Positions 35,501 to 43,027 of a stretch of DNA of 48,898 nucleotides are shown piece after piece. Below the pieces are notes generated by a model, which worked only from the letters and a program-made list of their open reading frames with translations, was not told where the DNA came from and ran no database searches. How positions within the stretch are numbered: the stretch's first letter is position 1; each line of letters starts with the position of its first letter. The position numbers and the translations under genes are program-made. Source of the DNA: an uncultured Collinsella sp. (GTDB lineage Bacteria > Actinomycetota > Coriobacteriia > Coriobacteriales > Coriobacteriaceae); assembly GCA_959602645.1 (NCBI GenBank), contig CAUGTZ010000020.1, positions 1 through 48,898 on the forward strand, in the 5' to 3' direction.

Positions 35501-37027
35501 ATGGAATCGACTGATGTACTGGTAATTGGATCTGGCATTGCGGGCCTTTGTGCCGCCATCGAAGCGGCACGCACGGGCGCAACCGTCGCTGTGGCAAGCG
35601 CCGGCAAGACTATGAGTGGATCGAGCTTCTTCCCCGGAACCTGGGGCCTAGGGCTTATCGGACCCGTTAACGAAGACGACGAACATGACCTCATCGACAC
35701 CATCCAGACCGTCGGCGGCGGTGTCGCCGACCCCGAGCTTGTCCAGACGTTTGTCCACGGCATTCCCCAGGCAATTGAATGGCTCGAGCAGGATCTGGGT
35801 GTTGAACTCCAGCGTCCGCAAAGCGCTGAGAGCGCTCAGCAAAAGCAGTTTATCCCCTGCTTTGACCACAAGACGCGCATGTGGCGCGGCCTAACCCGCA
35901 AGCCCCTTGAGGACGCTCTGACGACCCGGATCGAGTCGCTCGGCATTCGCCTGCTCCCCCGCCATGAGCTTATCGACCTTGTTGAGGACACGAACGGCAG
36001 AATAACCGGAACCGTGCTCTACGACCTCACCGAAGATCGAATCGTGCCCTTTGCTGCCAAAGCCACGATCATCGCAGCCGGTGGCACGGGTGGCCTGTTC
36101 GAGCGAAGCCTCACTTCCGCCGACGTGCTCAGCTCATCACAGGCCATCGCACTGGCGCACGGCGCATCGCTTACTAATATAGAGTTCATGCAGATGATGC
36201 CCGGCTTCATCGAGCCCAAGCGCAACCTGGTCTTCAACGAGAAAACCTGGCGCTACGTACATGTAGACCAGCCGGTAGATATTGCCGACGACAAGCTGGA
36301 CGACCTGCTCGAGCAGCGCTCTGGATATGGTCCCTTCACGTCACGCTTGGCCTCCCGCGCTATCGATCTCGCCATCGATCAGGCAGGTGCCGAAGGCCTG
36401 GCACTCCACTACAACCTCCCCCGCGAGGATGTCCCAGAGTTTGTGCAGACCTTTGCCACCTGGCTGCAAGACGAGCACGGCATCGCCCCGACTGACGAGA
36501 TGCGCGTTGCGATGTATGCCCACGCCGCCAACGGCGGCATCAAGATCGACAAGACCGCGTACGCGGGCGTTGAGGGCCTCTACGCCTGTGGCGAGGCAAC
36601 AGGCGGCATGCACGGCGCCGACCGCATCGGAGGCCTGTCGAGCGCCAATGGCATCGTATTCGGGCGTATCGCAGGCGCATCAGCGGCTCGAGCAGCACTG
36701 GACGCTTCCGAGGCGGCCGCACCGATGGATACCGCGCTGCCCCAGCATGGCATTGCCACAACAGATGCCGAACGCCTGACACGCAGCCTTAAGCACACGA
36801 TGAGTACCTATTGCATGATCAACAGGACCGAAGCAGGTCTATCCAAGGCACTACACGAGCTTGAGGGCTTGAAGACGGAGGCAACGACCTTGAGCGCACA
36901 GAAAGCCCAGGACAGCGAAGTCGCAGCCCTCGCCCGCCTGCAATCGCAGATTCAACTAGCACAGGAAATGGTCAAAGCCATGCGCAACCGAACCGAAAGT
37001 CTCGGTTCCCATTATCGAGCGGACTAA
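35501..37027 (+). CDS. FAD-dependent oxidoreductase, L-aspartate oxidase/fumarate-reductase type
   Basis: A 508-residue flavoprotein starting at 35501 after GAGAAAGGAATCC; a longer frame from 35444 is less likely. VLVIGSGIAGLCAAIEAA is the dinucleotide-binding loop and IIAAGGTGGLFERS a second FAD site. HGADRIGGLSSANGIVFGR is the C-terminal FAD-contact region. The domain order fits NadB, SdhA and FrdA-type enzymes. It lacks the neighbours (nadA, nadC) of a NAD-synthesis operon and I see no Fe-S partner, so the substrate is undetermined. NadB-like is one option. Confidence 0.8.
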   Translation: MESTDVLVIGSGIAGLCAAIEAARTGATVAVASAGKTMSGSSFFPGTWGLGLIGPVNEDDEHDLIDTIQTVGGGVADPELVQTFVHGIPQAIEWLEQDLGVELQRPQSAESAQQKQFIPCFDHKTRMWRGLTRKPLEDALTTRIESLGIRLLPRHELIDLVEDTNGRITGTVLYDLTEDRIVPFAAKATIIAAGGTGGLFERSLTSADVLSSSQAIALAHGASLTNIEFMQMMPGFIEPKRNLVFNEKTWRYVHVDQPVDIADDKLDDLLEQRSGYGPFTSRLASRAIDLAIDQAGAEGLALHYNLPREDVPEFVQTFATWLQDEHGIAPTDEMRVAMYAHAANGGIKIDKTAYAGVEGLYACGEATGGMHGADRIGGLSSANGIVFGRIAGASAARAALDASEAAAPMDTALPQHGIATTDAERLTRSLKHTMSTYCMINRTEAGLSKALHELEGLKTEATTLSAQKAQDSEVAALARLQSQIQLAQEMVKAMRNRTESLGSHYRAD

Positions 37028-37157
37028 ATCGATTCTCACTTTGAGTTTGATCACAACTTCTCAACATGCATCGAGCCCCATGAGCATAATTCTCATAAGG
37101 AGAGCACGTTTATGGGGCTTTAGCCGTGTTTCCCTAAGGGAATCACGGTGCAGATTA
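37028..37157. other. Intergenic, weak hairpin
   Basis: AGCCCCAT (37074-37081) and ATGGGGCT (37112-37119) form an inverted repeat with a smaller one inside. No T-run follows. It may end transcription of the flavoprotein gene. Confidence 0.35.
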
Positions 37158-37261
37158 CTCAGCTCTGTGCCCTTTCGGGTTCGACCCCATGCGAGGTCAA
37201 CAAAAAAGCGACCAGCCGAAGCCAGTCGCTTTAATAATCTTTGGTGGGCCGTCAGGGGGTC
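37158..37261 (-). repeat. First copy of a 104-bp tRNA-3'-end/terminator repeat
   Basis: Near-identical to 37334-37437 (offset 176 bp). On the minus strand it holds the 3' acceptor end and half T-arm of a tRNA (37242-37261), followed by a GCGACTGGC hairpin with TTTTTT (37202-37229). It is a remnant of an attachment site. Confidence 0.75.
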
Positions 37262-37333
37262 AGCCTGCTTCGCAGGCGGTCGCTGCGGCGCTTCGCGCCT
37301 TGCGCGCTGCGCTGGTAAACGCTTACGCGTTTT

Positions 37334-37437
37334 CTCAGCTCCGCGCCCTTTCGGGTTCGACCCCATGCAAGGTCAACAAAAAAGCGACCAGCCGAAGCCA
37401 GTCGCTTTACAATGCTTTGGTGGGCCGTCAGGGGGTC
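37334..37437 (-). repeat. Second copy of the tRNA-3'-end/terminator repeat
   Basis: Matches 37158-37261, with differences mainly at the ends. It includes the tRNA 3' end and its terminator (37378-37405; stem GCGACTGGC/GCCAGTCGC, TTCG loop, TTTTTT on the minus strand). It borders the prophage side. Confidence 0.75.
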
Positions 37438-37464
37438 GAACCCTGGACCTTGGGATTAAGAGTC
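37418..37464 (-). pseudogene. 3' half of a tRNA-Lys(CTT) gene, prophage attachment site
   Basis: On the minus strand this begins at the anticodon loop (gactcttaatccc, with CTT), continues through a T-arm (CAGGG TTCGACC CCCTG) and ends GGCCCACCA. The 5' half of the tRNA is absent; the sequence on the far side is prophage. Tyrosine-integrase phages often cross over at the anticodon loop, leaving such a fragment. The intact tRNA should lie at the other end of the prophage, outside this window. Confidence 0.75.
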
Positions 37465-37588
37465 TTGAACGTGATGTTATGGAGTGCCTTGTAGCAGCAA
37501 AATCGCAGGTAGTTATGTTTCCACACTCTCTCACCGCACTGAAACTGCATTGCAGAACGGATATTGACGGATACCCGGCAATGCATAA

Positions 37589-37623
37589 AGCCCCTCCCCG
37601 TCAGTTCATGCCGGGGAGGGGCT
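37589..37623 (-). terminator. Terminator at the end of the prophage lysis module
   Basis: Perfect 11-bp stem AGCCCCTCCCC/GGGGAGGGGCT (37589-37599, 37613-37623), followed on the minus strand by TTATGC. The U-run is short, so termination may be partial. Confidence 0.6.
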
Positions 37624-37630
37624 GCATCTA

Positions 37631-37741
37631 TCAATTTCTAAAGTCTTTTTGGCTGCCGACGCGCACGATTGCCCATCCGAGAAGACCGGTCAGCAGTCCT
37701 GCAGCAGCGCCGACAATAAAACAGATATCAAACGGATTCAT
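37631..37741 (-). CDS. Small prophage membrane peptide
   Basis: A 36-residue frame, MNPFDICFIVGAAAGLL and onwards, with one strongly hydrophobic helix and a charged tail ending QKDFRN. It starts 8 bp after the endolysin stop. It may be a lysis accessory peptide. No family is assigned. Confidence 0.55.
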   Translation of the reverse strand: MNPFDICFIVGAAAGLLTGLLGWAIVRVGSQKDFRN

Positions 37742-37749
37742 ATGCACAC

Positions 37750-38703
37750 CTATCGATAGAGTTGCTTGACGAGCGCTTGGCCGATGGCGACGTTGGTGTC
37801 GCGGCCCTGGTATCCGTCCGCACCCGATGATCCGCACGAGATACCTTGAGCGATAAGCCACTGCTGGTGTTTGAAGACCGTTCCCGAACCCATCTGTCGC
37901 GCCTGAACACCGCCGACCACGGGATAGACTTTGCATCCGACCTTGTCCTGCAGGGCGCGGACGGCATTCGAGCCAACCCCGCCCTTGACGTACTCGATTA
38001 CGCCGCGGTCGCATGCCCAAAGGTATCGCTCATTCGCCGGCCATTGACCGGAGATCACGCCATCGGCAGTCGTGCCGAGCTGGCGTTGCAGCTCCTTGGC
38101 CATCTTCGGGCCGAAATATCGCGTGTCTCCGAGGCTCGGGACCGTATTGTCCGCGACTTCCGTATTTGACCCATTCAGTGTCTTGCCGTCGCCAAGCCAG
38201 TAGAGCGTGCCGTCCCATGGGTAGCTGTAGTACGCCTTGATGTTGGACTCGCGCCCGGTCTGGTCGCCCTTGGTGCCGGTGACGGTCCCCTTTTCAGAAA
38301 TGGAGAATTGGGCCAAGAGGTCGCCGCGAGCTGATCCATAGGGAGAGACGCACACGGCGGTGTGGCACTTCTCGTTGAGGTAGATGTCTCCACGCTGGGC
38401 GGACTTGACGCCCATCTTACGCCAGCCGAAAAGGCCCGTCTTGAGCAGCTGCTCCCGCATGTTTCCGGTATACGAGGCTCCGAAGGTATTGACGCCGACC
38501 GCGCGGAGGGCGGTCACTACGGCCGAGGAACAGTCGCGATCGCCACCGGCAATAGTGACGGTGGTGCCGTCGGACAGACAAATCGTCTCGGTCGTTCCGT
38601 CCCCCATGCGGTTGGCCTGCGAGTATCCGTGACCGCCGCCCCCATCATGGGAGACGAGGTGTTCCATGACCTGCGCGAAGGCCTCGCGCTGTGTGATGGC
38701 CAT
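37750..38703 (-). CDS. Prophage endolysin, NlpC/P60-like
   Basis: A 317-residue protein. The N-terminal half fits a cysteine peptidase fold: DRDCSSAVVTALRAVG holds the nucleophile-type Cys and GDIYLNEKCHTAVCVSP the His. The second half (LGDTRYFGPKMAKELQRQLG, TVFKHQQWLIAQGISC) looks like peptidoglycan-binding repeats. There is no signal peptide, so it needs the holin encoded just upstream. It cleaves host peptidoglycan at lysis by analogy; the exact bond is unknown. Confidence 0.85.
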   Translation of the reverse strand: MAITQREAFAQVMEHLVSHDGGGGHGYSQANRMGDGTTETICLSDGTTVTIAGGDRDCSSAVVTALRAVGVNTFGASYTGNMREQLLKTGLFGWRKMGVKSAQRGDIYLNEKCHTAVCVSPYGSARGDLLAQFSISEKGTVTGTKGDQTGRESNIKAYYSYPWDGTLYWLGDGKTLNGSNTEVADNTVPSLGDTRYFGPKMAKELQRQLGTTADGVISGQWPANERYLWACDRGVIEYVKGGVGSNAVRALQDKVGCKVYPVVGGVQARQMGSGTVFKHQQWLIAQGISCGSSGADGYQGRDTNVAIGQALVKQLYR

Positions 38704-38706
38704 GGC

Positions 38707-38982
38707 CTACTCAACCGCCTTGGCGTCATATGCGGCATGGGGCTCGCTGTACGACATGGCACGCTTCGAGTCCGACGCGCCCTTGGTGGTCGGATCGACG
38801 ATCACGCCGAAGCCGGCGAGAACGGTCAGGATGATTCCGACGAGCTGGATGAGCGACCCCTGGGAGATAGGCGCCACGACTCCGAGGATTCCGAGCACCT
38901 GATAGGCTGCGCTGATTACGGTGGCGGCCAATGCCGCGAGCGTCTGCTTATTCTTGAAGCGAAGTGGCCAGTTGATTTTCAT
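38707..38982 (-). CDS. Phage holin
   Basis: A 91-residue protein with a basic N-terminus (MKINWPLRFKNKQT) and two hydrophobic helices (LAALAATVISAAYQVLGIL and LIQLVGIILTVLAGFGVIV) followed by DPTTKGASDSKRA. This matches the phi-LC3-type holin family. It would form membrane lesions to release the endolysin. It ends 3 bp before the endolysin start. Confidence 0.9.
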   Translation of the reverse strand: MKINWPLRFKNKQTLAALAATVISAAYQVLGILGVVAPISQGSLIQLVGIILTVLAGFGVIVDPTTKGASDSKRAMSYSEPHAAYDAKAVE

Positions 38983-38992
38983 TTTTCAGCTC

Positions 38993-39304
38993 CTAATCTG
39001 ACCCGCCGATACCGTGATGCAGGTCGTAATTCTTCTCGACGCGGTCGAGCCGGTTGAACAAGGTGATGACCTGTTGCTCGACTTTCGTGAGGCGCTCGCC
39101 GTGGTCGTCGAGCTTGCGGTTGATCTCCTTGACGCCGTCCTTGATCTCGCTCGTGTCGCCGCAAAGGCTGTCGAGCTTGTCTTCGGTCCGCTGCTCCTTG
39201 GCAGACGATGTTTTGGATACGGAGACGCGCCCGATGAAGAACGTGACAATCACAACGGCGGCCGAGAGGACCGACGTTGCCTCCCCGATGCTCAGCGCCG
39301 GCAC
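38993..39304 (-). CDS. Small prophage membrane-anchored coiled-coil protein
   Basis: A 103-residue protein if it starts at the GTG at 39304 after GGAGG, one base past the previous stop. A longer frame to 39346 would overlap that gene. One hydrophobic segment (VLSAAVVIVTFFIGRVSV) is followed by a heptad-rich coiled coil (EINRKLDDHGERLTKVEQQV). Its place between XkdX and the holin suggests a lysis- or tail-associated role such as XhlA-like proteins. Confidence 0.7.
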   Translation of the reverse strand: MPALSIGEATSVLSAAVVIVTFFIGRVSVSKTSSAKEQRTEDKLDSLCGDTSEIKDGVKEINRKLDDHGERLTKVEQQVITLFNRLDRVEKNYDLHHGIGGSD

Positions 39305-39305
39305 C

Positions 39306-39488
39306 CTAAACCTCCTCCGCGTACTCTTCTCCGACGATCTCCTCATATTCGTCGCATGTGATCCACTTGCAGTCCACGGCTCGATGCACCATGGCCTTGG
39401 TCCAGAGGCCGCGCTCGTAGTAGCGCCTCACCTTGTCATAGTTCTTCGAGTGCGCCACCGTGGTTGCAGCCTTGACGCGTACCGCCAT
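39306..39488 (-). CDS. XkdX-like phage protein
   Basis: A 60-residue protein containing VRRYYERGLWTKAMVHRAV and WITCDEYEEIVG, the pattern of the small XkdX family found near tail and lysis genes. Its function is unknown. It abuts the genes on both sides. Confidence 0.8.
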   Translation of the reverse strand: MAVRVKAATTVAHSKNYDKVRRYYERGLWTKAMVHRAVDCKWITCDEYEEIVGEEYAEEV

Positions 39489-39814
39489 TACTGTTCACCC
39501 CCGACCGTCATCATCAGGTAGTCGATGTTTGCCGTGTTGGTCTCGGTTTGGCTGGGCTCGGCGACCTTCTCGCGCATCTGCTCAAGCAGCTTGTCCACGT
39601 CCGGGGCCTCACCCTTTCCGTAGGCGGCGACGGCCGCGGTGTAGGCGAGCTTTCGCGCCTTCCGCTCAACGTACTCGTCATCGTCGATAACGCCCGCGTC
39701 GTGCGCCGCGTCGGGGTCGCCGATCTGCGACAGCAGATCGCGCAGGGCGTTGACCTTGGCCATGGTGCCGTCTTGAAGCTCGTTGGGGCGCGGCATGTCT
39801 TCCTCAGTGTCCAT
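39488..39814 (-). CDS. Small prophage protein of unknown function
   Basis: A 108-residue protein from the ATG at 39814 after AGAGGAG. It is acidic and helical (NALRDLLSQIGDPDAA, DDDEYVERKARKLAYTAA). It overlaps XkdX by one base. Similar small proteins precede XkdX in other phages, but I do not recognise a named family. Confidence 0.65.
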   Translation of the reverse strand: MDTEEDMPRPNELQDGTMAKVNALRDLLSQIGDPDAAHDAGVIDDDEYVERKARKLAYTAAVAAYGKGEAPDVDKLLEQMREKVAEPSQTETNTANIDYLMMTVGGEQ

Positions 39815-39889
39815 GCGGACTCCTCTCTTGTCGGGGAATGTGTCGCCATCGTATTGGCGCCGTGAGATTGCCGGGCCGCTTCGATGGGC

Positions 39890-39922
39890 GCAAAGAAAGA
39901 AGGCGCGCCGCGGCACGCCTTC
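39890..39922 (-). terminator. Terminator after the reverse transcriptase gene
   Basis: On the minus strand, GAAGGCG (39922-39916) pairs with CGCCTTC (39905-39899) across a GC-rich loop, followed by TTTCTTTG. It separates the DGR from the lysis genes. Confidence 0.7.
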
Positions 39923-39952
39923 GATGCTTCTGTTATTTCGCGGCCGCTTCGC

Positions 39953-41170
39953 TTAGGCCGCTGCTTTGAGTTGCCGGTTCTCCGCTATTGCGAGGGCTTG
40001 CCTCCGCTTGAATCGTCCCTCGGGTTGGCCTGCATTGAGCACCCCCCCCTCCCGCGCGAGATTTTCGAACAGGCTGCGGTACAGCGCGTCCATGGCCAAA
40101 ACGCTGCGGTGCGCGTCCAGCCGCTTCATGCCGCCGCGCCAGCTCTGGTAGCTCCGCTCAACCTGCTCGGGGGTCATGACGCCATCGGCGACCATGCGGG
40201 CCATCTTCTTCAGCTTGCGGCGCTCGCGCGTGATGGAGTCGCGGCACGGCTTCACGACTATGCGGCCCGTCTCCGTGTAGAAGATGCGCTTCTTCAGCCA
40301 CGTGAAGCCGCGCGACAGCTTCACCACGCGGGTCTTGCGCGGGTTCAGCTCTATGCCCAGCTCGGCGCACTTGCGCCCTATCAGCAGCAGGCACACCTGC
40401 AGGTACTCCTTGCTCTCGTGGATCAGGTAGAAGTCGTCCATATAGCGCCCGTAGGCCTCGGGGCGCAGCATCTCGGTCACGTAGTGGTCGATGCGGTTGG
40501 GGTGGGCCACCGCGCATATCTGGTTCGGCTCGCTGCCCAGACCCAGGCCCACCTCGCCCTGTGCGTCTATCAGGCGGTGCTCGAGGGCGACCACGCGCGG
40601 ATCGAGCAGTGCGCCGGCCAACTGCCGCTTGACGGGTTCGTGGGCTATGCGGGCGAAGTAATCTGAGAAGTCGCCCAAAAGGATGTATCCCTCGCGCCTG
40701 TGCCGCCGCCAGTGGTCGGCCAGGTGGCGCTTGAGCAGCTTCAGGGCGTAGTCGGTGCCGCGCCCCTTGATGTTGGCGGAGTTGGCCGTTATGAGTGTCG
40801 GGACTATCGCGGGTACGAAGGCGTTCTGAGAAAGCGACTTCTGAATCACTCGCTCTGGGAAGTGCACGGCGCTGATGTGGCGCAGCTTGCCGCGCTCCCA
40901 CAGGTCGAAGCAGATGAAGCCCCGGCATATGTCGCGGCCCTCCAGAAGGTCGTTCCTCGATTTGACCGCGTTTCGCAGATAGTCCTTCATATAACGCTGC
41001 GTGGAGGACTTCCACATCACGCCGCCCGCCGCCTGCTTGGAGGCCTTGCAAAGGCTGTTGAGGTCGGCCACGGCCTCAAGGGTGCACGGCTTCACGCGCT
41101 CGGCCTTGGCCTTGGCGCGCCTCTCCTCGCGGCGCTTGCGGCGCGCGGCCCTTCTTTCCTCGGAGTTCAT
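39953..41170 (-). CDS. DGR reverse transcriptase
   Basis: A 405-residue protein from the ATG at 41170; a GTG at 41179 is an alternative. RT motifs in order include LLGDFSDYFARI, GLGLGSEPNQICAV (the DGR-type motif-4 region, which in retrons and group II RTs differs) and YMDD at residues 243-246 in GRYMDDFYLI. GIELNPRKTRVVKLSRG follows as the next conserved stretch. There is no maturase or endonuclease domain. In DGRs it copies the template RNA, misincorporating at adenines. The template repeat is upstream, separated by a 213-bp spacer. No retron ncRNA-like pair was seen. Confidence 0.93.
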   Translation of the reverse strand: MNSEERRAARRKRREERRAKAKAERVKPCTLEAVADLNSLCKASKQAAGGVMWKSSTQRYMKDYLRNAVKSRNDLLEGRDICRGFICFDLWERGKLRHISAVHFPERVIQKSLSQNAFVPAIVPTLITANSANIKGRGTDYALKLLKRHLADHWRRHRREGYILLGDFSDYFARIAHEPVKRQLAGALLDPRVVALEHRLIDAQGEVGLGLGSEPNQICAVAHPNRIDHYVTEMLRPEAYGRYMDDFYLIHESKEYLQVCLLLIGRKCAELGIELNPRKTRVVKLSRGFTWLKKRIFYTETGRIVVKPCRDSITRERRKLKKMARMVADGVMTPEQVERSYQSWRGGMKRLDAHRSVLAMDALYRSLFENLAREGGVLNAGQPEGRFKRRQALAIAENRQLKAAA

Positions 41171-41383
41171 CGAAGGCACCCCGCACGGCTCTCAGTGTGG
41201 CTCTGGCAGCCGCTTGAGGTATGGCCATGAAACGCGGCGAAGCCACGGAGCGCCGCGCCATGCAAGCAGCGTCCGGCCACCCTCGCGGGGTGCGTATTTA
41301 CGGGCGCATGCCCGACGGTCGCGCCTTCCTTCCTCTTCGCGCTCTGCTTTCGGCTCTGGGGCCTACTCGGTCTGGCAATAAGG
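41171..41383 (-). other. Spacer between template repeat and RT, likely part of the DGR template RNA
   Basis: In well-studied DGRs the RNA between TR and RT is needed for cDNA priming. This spacer is GC-rich and has several small inverted repeats, but no defined structure is proposed. The reading frames that cross it look like chance. Confidence 0.5.
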
Positions 41384-41513
41384 GAATCCGGGGCGGGGGC
41401 GAACCCAGACGTTCGTCGCGGAGTTGTAGTTGGCATTGCCGTTGTTGTTGACGTAGCACACGTTGGACGACGAGCCACCCATGACGGAACGCAGCCACCA
41501 ATTGTACCGATAT
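41384..41513 (-). repeat. DGR template repeat (TR)
   Basis: A 130-bp segment homologous to 42122-42251 at an offset of 738 bp with 11 mismatches. Ten are at TR adenines in the coding (minus) direction: plus-strand T at 41387, 41413, 41431, 41436, 41437, 41442, 41443, 41445, 41463 and 41502. The exception is 41455 (A to C on the plus strand). The template carries AAC or AAT at most variable codons. Confidence 0.95.
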
Positions 41514-41534
41514 ACAAGGCGGGACCGCCACCCA

Positions 41535-42005
41535 TTATAGCGAACGAAGGCGCTCTAGCTCGGCCTCGGCCTCCGCTATGCGCTCCTCGGTCGATTTCTT
41601 GCCGGTGACGCGCACGTTCTTGCGCGCGCCCTTGAGCAGCTTGATCTCCTCATCGACCATGTTGGCCAGTGCCTCGAAGCGGTTGGCGTTCACGGGCAGG
41701 CCTATGTCCATGAGACACTGCATATCCAGCATCAGCTGCTCGCAGTCGGCTATCGCCAGCGTCAGGTACCGCTTGCGCTCCAATGCGTTGAACGAGCTGT
41801 TGGGGTAGAAGCTGTCGGCGCGGTTGACGTTGTACACGATGCTGCGCGCCGTCTCCACCGTTGGCACGGCGTTGAGCAGCCGGTAGGCCTTCGGCACCAC
41901 GGACGACGAGGCCATCAGCTTGTTGACCTCCACGCGGATGGCGATGGCCTGCGTGAAGAACTTGTATTCGGACACCTCGCGGTTGCGCTGGTAGACGCCG
42001 CTCAC
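41535..42005 (-). CDS. avd: DGR accessory protein Avd
   Basis: A 156-residue protein if it starts at the GTG at 42005 with AGGAGG 5 bp upstream. It is helical and matches the four-helix-bundle Avd type: SEYKFFTQAIAIRVEVNKLM, ETARSIVYNVNRADSFYP and YLTLAIADCEQLMLDMQCLM, with a basic Lys/Arg patch and C-terminal charged helix (ERIAEAEAELERL). In BPP-1 Avd binds the RT and template RNA and is needed for retrohoming. It lies between target and TR, the canonical place. The family's usual length is nearer 125-130. Confidence 0.85.
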   Translation of the reverse strand: MSGVYQRNREVSEYKFFTQAIAIRVEVNKLMASSSVVPKAYRLLNAVPTVETARSIVYNVNRADSFYPNSSFNALERKRYLTLAIADCEQLMLDMQCLMDIGLPVNANRFEALANMVDEEIKLLKGARKNVRVTGKKSTEERIAEAEAELERLRSL

Positions 42006-42029
42006 GTGCACCTCCTGGGGAAACTGGCG

Positions 42030-42053
42030 AAAAAACCGGCCCGCTTCGCGGGC
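42030..42053 (-). terminator. Hairpin with U-run after the DGR target gene
   Basis: On the minus strand GCCCGC-GAA-GCGGGC is followed by CGG and TTTTTT (plus 42030-42035). It may end target-gene transcripts. Its GAA loop also recalls hairpins downstream of other DGR targets. Confidence 0.6.
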
Positions 42054-42056
42054 AGG

Positions 42057-42081
42057 AGGCGACCGCGCAAGGCGGTCGCCT
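42057..42081. promoter_or_regulatory. 10-bp palindrome downstream of the variable repeat
   Basis: AGGCGACCGC (42057-42066) pairs with GCGGTCGCCT (42072-42081) over a GCAAG loop. It lies about 40 bp past the end of the VR in the coding direction. In phage BPP-1 a DNA hairpin just after the target IMH stimulates retrohoming; this may serve the same purpose. Confidence 0.5.
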
Positions 42082-42109
42082 AAAAGCAGAGTATAGAGCA
42101 CTCGGCTGG

Positions 42110-43018
42110 CTAGCCGACGAGGAAGCCGGGGCGGGGGCGAACCCAGACGTGCGTCGCGGAGTTGTAGTAGGCACCGCCGCCGCTGTTGACGTCGCACACG
42201 CTGGACGACGAGCCACCCATGACGGAACGCAGCCACCAAGTGTACCGATATCCGTTGAGACGGTGCGCCGTGTCGCGGAACAGGTCGAACTGGCAGTCGA
42301 AGCCCACGCTGTAGCCCTTGGTTCCCCACACCGGGCATCCGTACACCTCCATCTCGGACAGCGAGAACACCTTGCCGATATCCTGCCAGCTCCACGAGTT
42401 GGAGTCGTTGAGCGCGCCGCTTGCGCTGTAACGCTCCTCCAGCAGGACGCGCTGGGTAAGCAGGTACTTGGTCAGCCCCTCGGGCAGGCAGGCCTCGAAG
42501 GCCGTCTCCCACGCCTTGAGGTTGCTGTTGAGGTAGGGGCATTTCTGGTCGGCGGTGCCCTGGTTCGTGTTGGTGGCGTTCCACATCAGGAAGCTGTCGT
42601 TTGCCACGCCTGTCACTGTTTTTGCCACGGCCACTGGGGCGGACGCCACGAACGCGATGTGGTGGCCCTTGCTGTTGTCGCCGCAATAAAGATACGGGTC
42701 GATGTGGGCCAGCAGGAAGCGCACGGACTGCTGGGCCGCGACGGCGGATGCGCTCACGAGGGGCACGTCGATGTAGTCCCCGACGCGAAGGCCCGCGAAG
42801 TTGCCGACCGCCGCTCGCTTGTGCAGCGCGTCGTACACGCTGCCGCTGCCGATCTCTCCCGCCAGGATGGTGGCGATGTTCTGCCCGCCGTACTTGCCGA
42901 TTTGGCCCTGGCGGTTGTACTCGGCGTTGTTGAGCGCCGTCTGCGCGTTGCTGCGCGCGGTATCGTCGATGACGTTGAGCGACTGGCCGCCGACGACCAG
43001 TGTCTTTGCATTTGCCAT
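42110..43018 (-). CDS. DGR target: phage tail receptor-binding-type protein with C-terminal variable region
   Basis: A 302-residue protein starting after AGGAGGATAA. The N-terminal half (KTLVVGGQSLNVIDDTA, DALHKRAAVGNFAGL) is tail-like. The last 80 or so residues look like a C-type-lectin-fold ligand-binding domain of the DUF6273 kind, with WWLRSVMGG and the end HVWVRPRPGFLVG. Residues 256-299 are the variable repeat. The template would encode Asn at most variable positions. The domain probably binds a host surface ligand. Downstream are hairpins and avd. The Clec assignment is by pattern. Confidence 0.88.
   Translation of the reverse strand: MANAKTLVVGGQSLNVIDDTARSNAQTALNNAEYNRQGQIGKYGGQNIATILAGEIGSGSVYDALHKRAAVGNFAGLRVGDYIDVPLVSASAVAAQQSVRFLLAHIDPYLYCGDNSKGHHIAFVASAPVAVAKTVTGVANDSFLMWNATNTNQGTADQKCPYLNSNLKAWETAFEACLPEGLTKYLLTQRVLLEERYSASGALNDSNSWSWQDIGKVFSLSEMEVYGCPVWGTKGYSVGFDCQFDLFRDTAHRLNGYRYTWWLRSVMGGSSSSVCDVNSGGGAYYNSATHVWVRPRPGFLVG
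42122..42251 (-). repeat. DGR variable repeat (VR)
   Basis: Codons changed relative to TR, N- to C-terminal: Asn to Thr, Asn to Ser, Tyr to Asp, Asn to Ser, Asn to Gly, Asn to Gly, Asn to Tyr, Asn to His, and one silent Gly. The 3' part (gtctgggttcgcccccgccc in coding direction) is invariant and GC-rich, as expected for the initiation of mutagenic homing. Confidence 0.95.
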
Positions 43019-43027
43019 TTATCCTCC

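Noticed and set aside
37418..37464. Intact tRNA gene
   Set aside because: Only the anticodon loop to 3' end is present; the D-arm and 5' acceptor strand are missing.
39953..41170. Reverse transcriptase as a group II intron maturase, retron or abortive-infection RT
   Set aside because: No intron domains or endonuclease, no retron-type ncRNA pair, and the TR/VR pair with avd clearly identifies a DGR.
41221..41451. Plus-strand reading frame over the TR and spacer, and the minus-strand frame 41167-41535
   Set aside because: They are chance frames across the template repeat; no ribosome site and no resemblance to proteins except the translated TR.
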